A stretch of DNA of 64,000 nucleotides, taken from NCBI GenBank assembly GCA_003249255.1, contig QKJP01000008.1:62001-126000 (forward strand), in the 5' to 3' direction. The notes under the pieces are model-generated. The model was given only the letters and a program-made list of their open reading frames with translations, was not told the DNA's origin and searched no databases. The first letter of the stretch is position 1. Every line of letters begins with the position of its first letter. Both the position numbers and the translations under genes were made by a program. The DNA is from Bacteroidales bacterium. Its GTDB lineage: Bacteria > Bacteroidota > Bacteroidia > Bacteroidales > Marinilabiliaceae. Shown here piece after piece: positions 46,709 through 56,800 of the stretch.

Positions 46709-49700
46709 CTACTTCATCACATACTCACTCGGCGTAATTCCAAACTCCTTCTTAAAATTAATTCTAAAGCGACTGATGCTGTTAAATCCTACAGCAAAAC
46801 ACGCCTCAGAAATTCCTGAACGATTTGTTCTTATTAGTTCAGCCGCTTTATACAGGCGGTATTTTCGAATGTGTTCACCAATGGTAAAAGAAGTCAGATG
46901 TTTAAACTTTTGGATAAAACTACCTTTTCCCATCTTCATAAGCTCGCATAATTTATCGGTATCAAAATCCGGGTTAGAATAATGAGTTTCGAGCAGCTCA
47001 TTAATGTTATTTAAAAAGGCTTTATCTTTTGGTGTTAATGCAATTTCATCTATGTTTTTTCGAGTATCTATTTTTCTTAGAGTTAGTTGTGCTTGTTTTC
47101 TGTTGTTAATTAAAGCGGTGATTCTTGCTATTAACACACGATTGTCAAAAGGTTTTTCGATAAAGTCATCAATACCTAAGGTAAAACCTTCAATTTTAGT
47201 ATCTGCATCAGTTTTAGCTGTGAGCAAAATAAAAGGAATATGAGAATAGCTGATATTGTTCTTAATTTTTTCAAACAGGCTAAGGCCATCCATCACCGGC
47301 ATCATTAAATCAGAGATAATAAGGTCAGGTGTATAGTTTAAAAGTATATCCAAGGCTTCTTTGCCGTTCGGGGCTATTTCAATTATAAACTTACCTCGCA
47401 AAAGTTCGCATAAGTAATTGCGTAAATCAAGATTATCTTCAACCAGCAATAATTTTGCTTCTGTTGGTATTGTCATTGCCGGAAGCGTATTGTCGATGAC
47501 TTCAATATCTCGAATGTCGGAAGTTGTACTGTCTTTCTCAATTTCTTCCTTATCGAAATGTTCATTGCCTTTTAGAAAGGTAATTGTAAAGCAAGTACCT
47601 TTGTTAAGAGTACTTTCAACCCTAATATCACCTTTCATCACTTCGGTGAGAATTTTTGTATAGGTAAGGCCTATTCCATGACCACTTTCATTGGTGTTTG
47701 AAGAGCGGTAGAATTGTTCAAAAATGTGTTTTTGCTCATCTTCTCTAATGCCTATACCTGTATCTTTTACCGAAAGTATAAAGTGCTTATCATTTTCAGA
47801 AATTTTGACATCGATGTTGTTGTTTTCGGGCGTGTATTTAACCGCATTGGAGATTAAATTATAAAGGATTTTTTGGAGCTTGTCCTGATCCAGCCAAACA
47901 TTTAACTTCGGGTTTTCTGCGCTAAATGTAAGTTCAATACTTTTGTCTATGGCCAAAGCCTTAAAGGCTTCAACAATTTTCTGGGTAAATGAGGCTATAT
48001 TAAATCGACTTACTTTTAACTCCTGTTCGCCTCTGTCTGCTTTTCTGATTTCAATTAGTTGGTCTACCAAATCTAATAAGCGAAAAGAATTGTTTTTGAT
48101 GATGCTTGCAGGTCGTTTATTTTCATTTCCCTTAATCATGTTCAAATGTCCTAAAATAATTGTAATTGGGGTACGAAACTCATGAGAAATATTGGTGAAA
48201 ATACGCAACTTCTCTTTGCTGGTTTCTTCCAGCTTTTGAGAAATGGTTTTTATGTGTCGGTTTTGCTCTAGTATTTCTTCCTTTTGCTTTTCAAGCTCAA
48301 CAGTACGTCTTTGAACTTTCTTTTCCAACACAATTTGTTGTAAACGCATTGTTTTTATCCGGTACCAATAAATGCCCAACAATAAGCTTATAATTAAAAG
48401 AATAGAGACGGTTCTAAACCAAATAGTTTTATACCATGGTGGAAGAATGTGTACCTGTATTGATGTTTCGTTAGTATTCCATATTCCGGCATTGTTGGTG
48501 GCTTTTACCCGAAAAGTATAGGTGCCGGGAGGTAAGTTTGTATAGGTTGCGGTACGTTGGTTGCCTACATAATTCCAACCTTTCTCAAATCCAAGCATTT
48601 GATAAGCATACTCAATTTTGTTTTGAGCGGTATAATTGAGCGCTGCCCATGAGAAACTAAATATATTTTGTTCATGAGTTAAGCTGATTTGCTTACTGCA
48701 TGATATTTCTTTTATTAAAGGAGAGGTGGGGTGATTCTCACTTCGAGGAAAAACGGTTTGGTTAAAAAGTTTGAAATCCACAAAGTGAAGCGGTTCATGC
48801 TTTTGATTTAAAACTATTTCCTCCGGTTTAAAATAGGTAATGCCGTTAATTCCTCCAAAGTACATGGTACCGTCTTGGGCTCTTAATGCCGCTTCGGTAA
48901 ACTGACTGTTTTTAATACCATCTTCCTCATTAAAGTTTCTGAAATACATAAAGTCTTCCGGGATGGAATCTAAATATTTCATGTCTTTTTTAATCGTATG
49001 TACCATGGCAGGTAAGCGAAACTGACTGATGCCGGAGTAGGTGCCAAGCCATAAATTTCCTTTCTTATCTTCTAATATGGAACGGACTTCCTGGTTTTTC
49101 AATCCTTGTTCCTCACCAAAATTAATAAAATCATCATCTTCCGGATTATATAAACTAATACCGGAAGTAGAGGTTATCCAAACTCTATTTTTACTGTCGC
49201 ATAGTCCGTTATAAATAAATCCTTTGCTTAGAGAATTCGGATTGTCATTTTTATATTGATATATTTTAGAAGTTCTCTCTGATTTATTGTAAGCATATAA
49301 ATCTTTCCAGGAGCATAACCAAATATTATCGCCCCCGTCAATTATCTTTGTCACATTTAACAGGTCATACATAAAATGGTCTTTAGAATACGGAGACCGG
49401 CTTTCTAATGAGTAGTCCGACAGGTTTAATATTGCAAAGCCACCGGGTATGTCATAGTTTCCTGCAATCCATAGTTTTTCATGGTTGATTCTTTGTAAAT
49501 CATACACGCCATAGGTGTCATCAAGCAGTTGTGAGAAGTGCTTGCTACGGATATTAAAATTGAACAGTCCACTATGGTAACCAACTAATAAATTTTCTTC
49601 GTCACGACCTTGGGTAATGCATAATATATCAGAGTCTTGTTTTCCTCTGTTTATCGGATAAGAGTTGAATTTACCGCTTTGAGGATTGTAACTTTGCAAA

Positions 49701-50836
49701 TTACCCTTGGTCGCAGTAGAGCCAATCCAAATAGTTCCACTAATATCTTCAAAAATCGCATTTACATTGTTACTTAGGGCCTTATTTGTTTGTTTGTTAG
49801 TTTGTTGAATATTCCTAAACGGCAGATGATTAAAATTATGAAAGATTAAATTATTCCACCCATAAACCCACATTATTCCGGAGCCATCGTTGTAGATACC
49901 TCTAAAAAAGTATTCTTGTACTTCATGTGTGTCAATGTTTTTGGGAAAATGGACCTCTACTTCTTCTGTGTTGGGATTGTAAATACTTATACCTTTTGCT
50001 CCAATCCATATATTACCCTCAGGGTCTTCATCTATACAAGTTGCAAATTTAGCACCCTCAATTTTATCGGTTATGTTTTTTTGTTGACCGGTTTGCGGGT
50101 TAATGTAAAGTACCATGTCGGGACCAACTACCCAAATTTTGTTTTTTGAATCCCGGAACAATTCAAATATGCCTTCTTTTAGATGTTTTCTGTCATTGAA
50201 GAAGCCTTCTTTATAGCGTCGTTTTGTTTTGTTTAAAAGATTGTAGCAATAAATATTGCCCATTCGGGTTCCCATCCATATAACCCCCTTATCATCTAAA
50301 ATCATGGTTCTAATAATTTCAGGTTGATTTTCAGTAGGGTTTATCGTTAGAATTTCTTCAAATACATTTTTGTCTGTGTTGTAGCGGTTTAGTTTATTGG
50401 CTGTTGATGCGTAGATATTGCCTTCCTTATCTTTTAATATGGAATAAGATAAATAGGACTTGTAGTTAACTCCTTCTATTTGAATACTGTCGTAATAAAT
50501 AAAACGATCTTGTTTTCTCACGTATTTAGCTATGCCTTCTTCGCAAGCAAACCATAAGTTATTGTGGGAATCTTCTAGTATATGATGACTGTCATATTTT
50601 TTATAGTAATCGGGATTAGCTTTGCTTTTGTTGTAATTTTTAATTTCGTAGCCATCGTACCTGCTAAGACCGGTAGAGCTAATCCATAAAAAACCTTTAC
50701 TGTCTTTTTTAACATGAAAAGTGTTTTTTAAATTATAAGCTTCAATCTTTTGAAAACTAATTTCTTTACCGTAGGCAATTATAGTAAAGAAGGTGAGGAC
50801 TATCACCAATGAATTATGACGGAATTTGTATAGCAT
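46709..50836 (-). CDS. Hybrid two-component system regulator (HTCS) 2
   Basis: A 1375-residue sensor/regulator divergent from the second polysaccharide locus, which it presumably controls. An N-terminal signal segment (to about 23, ending IAYGKE) precedes Reg_prop propeller repeats (about 25-720; SKGFLWISSTGLSRYDGYEI). A Y_Y_Y domain follows (NLPPGTYTFRVKATNNAGIW), then a membrane helix at about 803-822. The cytoplasmic part has HisKA with His885 (ISHEFRTPITII), HATPase, and a receiver with Asp1176 (LIISDLMMPVMDG). A C-terminal AraC helix-turn-helix ends FGITPSEYVMK. All catalytic residues are present. The leader before the start codon is CA-repeat-rich. Confidence 0.95.
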   Translation of the reverse strand: MLYKFRHNSLVIVLTFFTIIAYGKEISFQKIEAYNLKNTFHVKKDSKGFLWISSTGLSRYDGYEIKNYNKSKANPDYYKKYDSHHILEDSHNNLWFACEEGIAKYVRKQDRFIYYDSIQIEGVNYKSYLSYSILKDKEGNIYASTANKLNRYNTDKNVFEEILTINPTENQPEIIRTMILDDKGVIWMGTRMGNIYCYNLLNKTKRRYKEGFFNDRKHLKEGIFELFRDSKNKIWVVGPDMVLYINPQTGQQKNITDKIEGAKFATCIDEDPEGNIWIGAKGISIYNPNTEEVEVHFPKNIDTHEVQEYFFRGIYNDGSGIMWVYGWNNLIFHNFNHLPFRNIQQTNKQTNKALSNNVNAIFEDISGTIWIGSTATKGNLQSYNPQSGKFNSYPINRGKQDSDILCITQGRDEENLLVGYHSGLFNFNIRSKHFSQLLDDTYGVYDLQRINHEKLWIAGNYDIPGGFAILNLSDYSLESRSPYSKDHFMYDLLNVTKIIDGGDNIWLCSWKDLYAYNKSERTSKIYQYKNDNPNSLSKGFIYNGLCDSKNRVWITSTSGISLYNPEDDDFINFGEEQGLKNQEVRSILEDKKGNLWLGTYSGISQFRLPAMVHTIKKDMKYLDSIPEDFMYFRNFNEEDGIKNSQFTEAALRAQDGTMYFGGINGITYFKPEEIVLNQKHEPLHFVDFKLFNQTVFPRSENHPTSPLIKEISCSKQISLTHEQNIFSFSWAALNYTAQNKIEYAYQMLGFEKGWNYVGNQRTATYTNLPPGTYTFRVKATNNAGIWNTNETSIQVHILPPWYKTIWFRTVSILLIISLLLGIYWYRIKTMRLQQIVLEKKVQRRTVELEKQKEEILEQNRHIKTISQKLEETSKEKLRIFTNISHEFRTPITIILGHLNMIKGNENKRPASIIKNNSFRLLDLVDQLIEIRKADRGEQELKVSRFNIASFTQKIVEAFKALAIDKSIELTFSAENPKLNVWLDQDKLQKILYNLISNAVKYTPENNNIDVKISENDKHFILSVKDTGIGIREDEQKHIFEQFYRSSNTNESGHGIGLTYTKILTEVMKGDIRVESTLNKGTCFTITFLKGNEHFDKEEIEKDSTTSDIRDIEVIDNTLPAMTIPTEAKLLLVEDNLDLRNYLCELLRGKFIIEIAPNGKEALDILLNYTPDLIISDLMMPVMDGLSLFEKIKNNISYSHIPFILLTAKTDADTKIEGFTLGIDDFIEKPFDNRVLIARITALINNRKQAQLTLRKIDTRKNIDEIALTPKDKAFLNNINELLETHYSNPDFDTDKLCELMKMGKGSFIQKFKHLTSFTIGEHIRKYRLYKAAELIRTNRSGISEACFAVGFNSISRFRINFKKEFGITPSEYVMK

Positions 50837-50887
50837 GAGAATGTGTTGTGTGTGCGTGCAAGATAATAAATTATCGGCTAAATTATT

Positions 50888-51091
50888 GAGAAAGTATCAG
50901 TAGACGGTGTTAAGACAAGAGGTAAAGAAGGTCTTATGATACAACACAATATTGAGTGGTTGATTAAGCAAAAGGAGCGTGAGTTTATGAATGAGGGGCA
51001 CTATGTAAAGTCTATTTACAACCTAAGTTTATCATTAACAATAGGTGTGTCATTGAGTTTACAAGAACTACAAGTAGTCACAAGGATTTAA
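50888..51091 (+). other. Unassigned open frame between HTCS2 and the beta-helix gene
   Basis: A stop-free stretch of about 67 codons with an internal ATG at 50936, giving 51 residues (MIQHNIEWLIKQKEREFMNE and on to QVVTRI). The amphipathic, lysine-rich text looks protein-like, but I recognise no family. It may be the tail of a mobile-element gene, matching the remnants on the other side of HTCS2, or chance. Confidence 0.3.
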
Positions 51092-51124
51092 AAAACGCTC
51101 TCTTTTTTTAAAAAAACGCTCTCT
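51090..51124. promoter_or_regulatory. Direct repeats AAAAAACGCTCTCT, 21 bp apart, candidate HTCS2 site
   Basis: Two identical 14-bp copies start at 51090 and 51111, in register by two helical turns. AraC-type regulators, including the HTCS output domain, bind tandem direct half-sites at such spacing. The site lies mid-way between HTCS2 (254 bp) and the beta-helix gene (290 bp). Alternative: a chance duplication in A-rich DNA. Confidence 0.4.
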
Positions 51125-51343
51125 CATAAATGCCTGTAAATTATTTCTTTGTATTGATGATAAAAGGTTTTAATCCTTATGTCATTATACTCTTCTAACA
51201 TCATTATTGGTACAACTGTTTTTCTTGACTAAGAAGAACAAATGGTTTTTCATTGGTTCTTATCTCCGGCATTATGGGAGCATAAATACTATACCAGTTA
51301 TCATGATGATATAAACTAAAACAATACCACATTACATACTTGG

Positions 51344-51373
51344 TAACCATTGGATGTAAATATCCAATGGTTA
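51344..51373. promoter_or_regulatory. Perfect 12-bp dyad in the leader of the beta-helix gene
   Basis: TAACCATTGGAT and ATCCAATGGTTA flank GTAAAT, ending 40 bp before ATG 51414. There is no T run after it. It may be an operator, or a leader hairpin stabilising or gating the message of the first gene in the second locus. Confidence 0.55.
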
Positions 51374-51413
51374 GAATTTTATATGAAATTAAAACTAACA
51401 ATCACATATAATT

Positions 51414-53561
51414 ATGCGAATACTTAAGAAAATCCCTCTTGTTATTTTACTCATTTCCTTTGTAAGCATAACAAACGCAACTACTTATTACGTAGCCACA
51501 AACGGAAACGATGGTAATAACGGCTCCGAACAAACACCGTGGAAAACTATTCAAAAGGCTGCTAATACAGCCAAAGCCGGCGACCATGTTTATATCAAAC
51601 ACGGTACCTATTATAACAACGTTAGAATCGCTAATAGTGGAACGGCTGATAATTGGATTGTTTTCGAAGCCTATCCCGGCGATAAGCATCTGGCTATTTT
51701 GGAGGGTGGTCAAATTGATATTTTTCAAAAAAGCTACATCCGCATTTCGGGCTTGAAAATTCAGAATGCCGGTAAAGGTTTCCACATTGTAGGACCGGGT
51801 ATTACCGATATTACCATTTCTGATAATCATACCTATAATACCGAAGGTTCGGGTATTGTAGCCTGGGGAGTTGAATATTCCAAAGATCCGGGTGATTTTA
51901 TGAATATCAAGAACCTGAAAATCCTTAATAATAAAGTGCAAAAAGCTTGTAACGGTGGTTGGAATGAGTGCATTACGCTGGCTAACGGCTGTTATGATTT
52001 CGAAGTGAGTTACAACGAAGTATTCGACGGAGGTGACCCAATCAGAGGAGGCGAAGGTATCGATATTAAAGAAGGCTGCCACGATGGAATTATTCACGGG
52101 AACCATGTACATGACTTAACCCGAAGAGGTTTATACATTGATGCAGGAGGCGTACCCGGCATCGGTTTCGATAAACCTTTGGTGTATAATATTACCGTTT
52201 CCAACAACATCGTTCATGATAACGATGGACATGGTTTAGCCATTATGACAGAAGGTTACGGTGATGTTTACGATGTAAAAGTCATCAACAACTTATTTTA
52301 TAACAGTAATAAGGACGATGGTATTATGTTTTATGAACACCCTACAGGTTCCGGTAATGTTTATGATATTACCATTGCCAACAATACCATAGTCAATAAT
52401 GCCAGAAACGGTATTTTGGTAGCTTTTCCGAGTGCTTATGGTTTGGTTATCAGAAATAACATTGCCTACGGTTCTGCTTCAAAAGATTATAACTTATCGG
52501 GTGGGAATGTAAGTGCGCTTACCAACAATCTTTTTAATACAGACCCTAAGTTTGTAGATATTAACAATAACGATTTTCACCTTACCGCCAATTCACCTGC
52601 CGTAAATGCCGGAATTTCTACGGATGCCCCAAGTTATGATATGGACGGTATGGCTCGTGTAGGAGCTGTAGATATTGGTGCATTCGAATTTGGGGTTAGT
52701 ACCGGAGATATTAAAGTTTCTGATGTGAGTTTGAGTTCGTCTTCCCTAACACTTTCAGAAGTGGGGCAAAGTTCTCAATTAACAGCAACCATATACCCAA
52801 GTGGTGCAACTAACCAAACAGTAAGCTGGGATTCGAGCGATAAAACCGTAGCAACTGTTAGTTCAAGCGGTTTAGTAAGAGCAGTAGGTGAGGGTACAAC
52901 CATTATTACAGTTACCACAGAAGATGGTGGAAAAACTGCCACAGCCACAGTTAATGTGCAATTAGGTGGGGCTGTAGGTTCAGATGCCATTCATGCACAT
53001 ACCCTACCAACCATCTTTAATGTGAACGGTTCAATTACTTTCACTGTTGATTACGAAACTACTGTGCCACGAGATATTCATGTAGACCTTCAAAGTACAT
53101 CACCCGACTATTCAGGCTTTGGAAATGCCGTTAAAACAGTAAATGGTAAAGGAACAGCATCCATCACCTTTACTCCTGCTAATAATCCTACAACCGACAG
53201 AACTTATCGTTGGTTATTGTACCTGACCGAAGAAGGTAAAAATTGGGAGTATACCATCGAAGGTACCAACTACGAACAAGTGGTAACCGTAACTACCAAT
53301 GATACTCCAACAAGCGTTAATGTTTCAGAGGATGTTAGTTTAGTGCTTGCCCCTAATCCGGTACAAGATTTTGTGAGCATCCAAGCTGCAAAAGATATTC
53401 AGTCAGTTGAGGTTTACGCTGCTAACGGTAGCTTACTGGTGCACAAAAGCATTAATTCGTCACAAAGTTCAATTAATACATCTTCCTTATTACCCGGCGT
53501 TTATTTAATGGTTGTTGAAATGAAGGATGGTACGAAATCATCAATGAAGATTATAAAATAA
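51414..53561 (+). CDS. T9SS-secreted parallel beta-helix protein with Big_2 and RDI module
   Basis: A 715-residue secreted protein, first gene of the second polysaccharide locus. Signal peptide ends about residue 22 (SITNA). Residues 24-425 are a right-handed beta-helix (TTYYVATNGNDGNNGSEQTP; many N-N-x-I strands; closing SPAVNAGISTDAPSYDMDGM). This fold is used by polysaccharide lyases and some hydrolases; the exact activity is unresolved. A Big_2 Ig-like domain (about 435-515) follows. Next is a module of about 105 residues (about 525-625) with VPRDIHVDLQ, also present in the neighbouring enzymes. A T9SS type A sorting domain ends the protein (LVLAPNPVQDFVSIQ ... SSMKIIK). Confidence 0.85.
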   Translation: MRILKKIPLVILLISFVSITNATTYYVATNGNDGNNGSEQTPWKTIQKAANTAKAGDHVYIKHGTYYNNVRIANSGTADNWIVFEAYPGDKHLAILEGGQIDIFQKSYIRISGLKIQNAGKGFHIVGPGITDITISDNHTYNTEGSGIVAWGVEYSKDPGDFMNIKNLKILNNKVQKACNGGWNECITLANGCYDFEVSYNEVFDGGDPIRGGEGIDIKEGCHDGIIHGNHVHDLTRRGLYIDAGGVPGIGFDKPLVYNITVSNNIVHDNDGHGLAIMTEGYGDVYDVKVINNLFYNSNKDDGIMFYEHPTGSGNVYDITIANNTIVNNARNGILVAFPSAYGLVIRNNIAYGSASKDYNLSGGNVSALTNNLFNTDPKFVDINNNDFHLTANSPAVNAGISTDAPSYDMDGMARVGAVDIGAFEFGVSTGDIKVSDVSLSSSSLTLSEVGQSSQLTATIYPSGATNQTVSWDSSDKTVATVSSSGLVRAVGEGTTIITVTTEDGGKTATATVNVQLGGAVGSDAIHAHTLPTIFNVNGSITFTVDYETTVPRDIHVDLQSTSPDYSGFGNAVKTVNGKGTASITFTPANNPTTDRTYRWLLYLTEEGKNWEYTIEGTNYEQVVTVTTNDTPTSVNVSEDVSLVLAPNPVQDFVSIQAAKDIQSVEVYAANGSLLVHKSINSSQSSINTSSLLPGVYLMVVEMKDGTKSSMKIIK

Positions 53562-53562
53562 C

Positions 53563-53819
53563 ACACACACACACTTAAATTTAGGCAGTAGGCAGTAGGC
53601 AGTAGGCTGAAGGGAAACGTCAGTAGATAAAAAGATGCTAGTACAGAGTATTTAGTATCAAGACTGATTTACATAGGTATCATATTTCCAAAACTAACTT
53701 TTCGTTGAACGGTAAAATAGATGTGATCAAAACCACTTCTGCATTCTGCCTCATTTCCTGCCTACTGCCTATAATAACACATACACACACACACACATAC
53801 ACACATACACACACACACA
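53563..53819. repeat. CA microsatellites flanking an inverted-repeat (MITE-like) unit
   Basis: The 264-bp gap before the GH42-like gene has (CA)n at 53563-53574 and at 53776-53819, the latter ending 6 bp before the next ATG. Between them, three AGGCAGT heptamers (53583-53603) are mirrored by CTGCCTACTGCCTA (about 53758-53771), giving terminal inverted repeats about 190 bp apart. This is the form of a small non-autonomous element inserted in a CA-rich leader. Confidence 0.6.
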
Positions 53820-53825
53820 ATAATC

Positions 53826-56800
53826 ATGAAAAATCTATCCAAAAAACTTCTGGTGTTTAGCCTGCTATTGGGCTTTTACCAAATACAAGTAGCAGCAGCC
53901 ACATTAGAGGAACAAGCCCGTGCAAAAATCAGCACATTAACGAATTTGATGAACACCGCCAAAAATAAGGGGCTGGATGTTACCAAAGAAGAAATGACCA
54001 TTCATACAGCCGAGTTATTTCTAGACTATGCTCAGTGGGACGAGAATAATATCAGTTTCAATACCGAGCAATTTGCCAAGCACGATACCTATAAAAATCA
54101 GGCATCGGAAATGGCAAAGGCTTTGCCCGATTACGAAAGGGAAGAGGTAATAAAAATTCTCGATAAACAAATTGCTGAAGTGGAACAGGTGCTTTCAGGC
54201 GAAATTAAACGCCCGACTGCAATGAATCCCGATTGGGATAAGGTAGTGGTCGAAAGCGATCAGATAACACAAGACGGAAAACCTGTGTTTCTGGCCGATT
54301 ATGTTTGGAAACCACGTGTCGATCGATTAACAAAATATTATGGCGACTCCGATATCGAAGGTCTTCGTGGTGTACATATTACCAATGCCAATGGAGATTA
54401 TAATCAAAGTGCGTATAATTTCATGGCAAATCGAGAGAATAACTCTATTGGTCAAATCTGGATTGATGCCTTATTACCGGGGTGGATAAAATCGAAATAC
54501 CCGGAAATTGAAGATGGTGGCCGACACTTTGGACCATACGATCCCGATCATCCTGCCATGCGCGATTTATACGGAGCAATGTTCAAAAACTACGTGCCGG
54601 CTTTGGCAGGAAAAAGAGTAACGCATCTCGGATACCAGTTATTTAATGAACCAAGCTATTTTACCCAGGCCAATACCTGGAATAATACCGACAAGAACGG
54701 AAAATGTGTTTCAGACTACACGATTGCCAAATTCAAAAATTGGTTACAAGATTTACATGGCGACATTGGAACCCTGAATCGCTTATGGGGAACGAATTTC
54801 AATAGTTTCAATAATGTGAATGTACCCCTTCCAATGCCAAAAACAAACCAGGGTGGTGCCATGTGGTACGACTGGATGACCTTCAATGAATATCGGATTA
54901 CCGATTGGTTTCGTTTTATGGATACGGAAATAAAAAAATATGATCCGCAAGGAAAATCGCAGGTGAAAGTGATGCCCTGGACTTTTACAACCAACCAAAG
55001 GGATCAGGGACTGAATTTTGAAGCAATTACAGAGTTGAGCGACATTATTGGTTGCGATGCCGGTATGCGCTACGATCATGCCTGGGATAAAAATGCCAGT
55101 TGGCGTAAGAACTATGCTGCAGAATGGAGGCCGGCTATTATGACCTTCGATTTTATGAAGTCGGTAAAACCCAATGCCTTTATTTTCGATACCGAAAATC
55201 ACTTTTTAATGCATACCGGGTTTAATTTGCAAGAAATAAATCAGGATTATGCTCGCATGTCTTATTGGCTGGCAGCAATGCATGGATTAGTAACAAAGGC
55301 AACCTGGGTATGGACCCGTAATGGCGACGGTTCCCAATCTACGCGTGCCGGAGAAAGTAGTATGACCGACATGTCGCATCAACCACAAAACCTGCATACC
55401 GTTACGTCCACCTTTATGGATTTAACCAGCTTCGGAAGCGAGATGGTACAGATTCAGCGATTGCCAAAAACAATACGGGTATTTTATTCAGAAACATCAG
55501 CAATTAACGATGGCGGATACCTCGATAAAGTTTTTGAAGTTTACGAATCGGTTTTTTTCGAAGGTATCCCAATTGGTTTCGCCACCGAGAATATCTTAAA
55601 GCGCGGTTTCGAAGGCGAAGTTGTGATTGTGCATAACACCGAGTTTGTAACTGCTGCTGAATTACAAGCTTTACAAAATTATTTAAATGCCGGTGGTACT
55701 GTAATTCTTGGTGCTAACAGCTTAAAGAAAAATGAATACAGCAAAGCACTCCCTGCGTTAACAAAAGGTAACGGTACAATAATAAATGCTAACACAATTG
55801 GTGCGATTAAAACACAAGCACTATCAGTTATAGAATCACGCGGTTTAAGTCCCGAGTTGAGCATTACCGAAAGCAATGCCAACAATGCTAAAGGTTGTAC
55901 CTGGAAATACATCAAACGAGCAAACGGAAACTATGTATTGTCCATTATCAACATAGGTAACAAAACAGCCAACATTAACATTTCTGCTAAAAATGACCCC
56001 AATGCCACACTAACCGACTTGTTTACCGGAAAACAAGTAAATAAGTCTCAGGTTTTAGAGCCATTCGGAATGTTGTTTTTAGAGGTGGGTACAGATGGTA
56101 CTCCTGTTAATTCAGCACCCAATGTGTCCATCGAAACGCCTACAAACCAACAAACCTTTGCAAATGGTTCAAGCATTTCGGTAAAAGCAACAGCGAGCGA
56201 TGCCGATGGTATTGCCAACTTAAAACTGTATGTGAACAATGCCTTGGTACGTGAAGATGATACAGCTCCTTACGAATGGGGAGTGGCAGGTACAAACGAT
56301 GCCGCTTTAGCCAAATTGGATAAAGGCACCTATACATTAAAGGTTGAGGCCGAAGACAAAACCGGAAAGACCGCAAGCAAAAGCATCATCATTTATGTGA
56401 GCGACCCGGCTGCAATGGTTATCGAAGCAGAATCATTCTCAAAAACCGATGGTACCTATACCGACCCTCATGGAAACGGTGTAGTAATCGAAGATGGTAC
56501 CAACATAGGCTGGGTAAACAAAGACGATTATGCGGAGTATATGGTGAATATCCCTGAAACCGGTAACTACAACATCACCTACCTGATAGGTTCGCCAAAC
56601 GACAATACTCAAATCTTATTCTTGGTAGATGATGTATTAAAAGCAACCGATAATGTACCAAATAACGGTAATTACAAAAACTTCGAGGAGCTTACTTCCG
56701 GTACGAAAGTGTTATTAACAGCAGGGGAGCATAAAATTACCATAAAAGGAGACCCGACAAATGTTTGGCAATGGAACTTAGATAAATTTACCCTAAGTAC

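Noticed and set aside
51204-51401. 65-codon minus-strand frame in the leader of the second locus
   Set aside because: It overlaps the perfect dyad and the probable promoter region and shows no protein-like pattern.
53583-53605. CRISPR-like array from AGGCAGT repeats
   Set aside because: The heptamers are directly adjacent without spacers and no cas gene is nearby; it is a simple tandem repeat.
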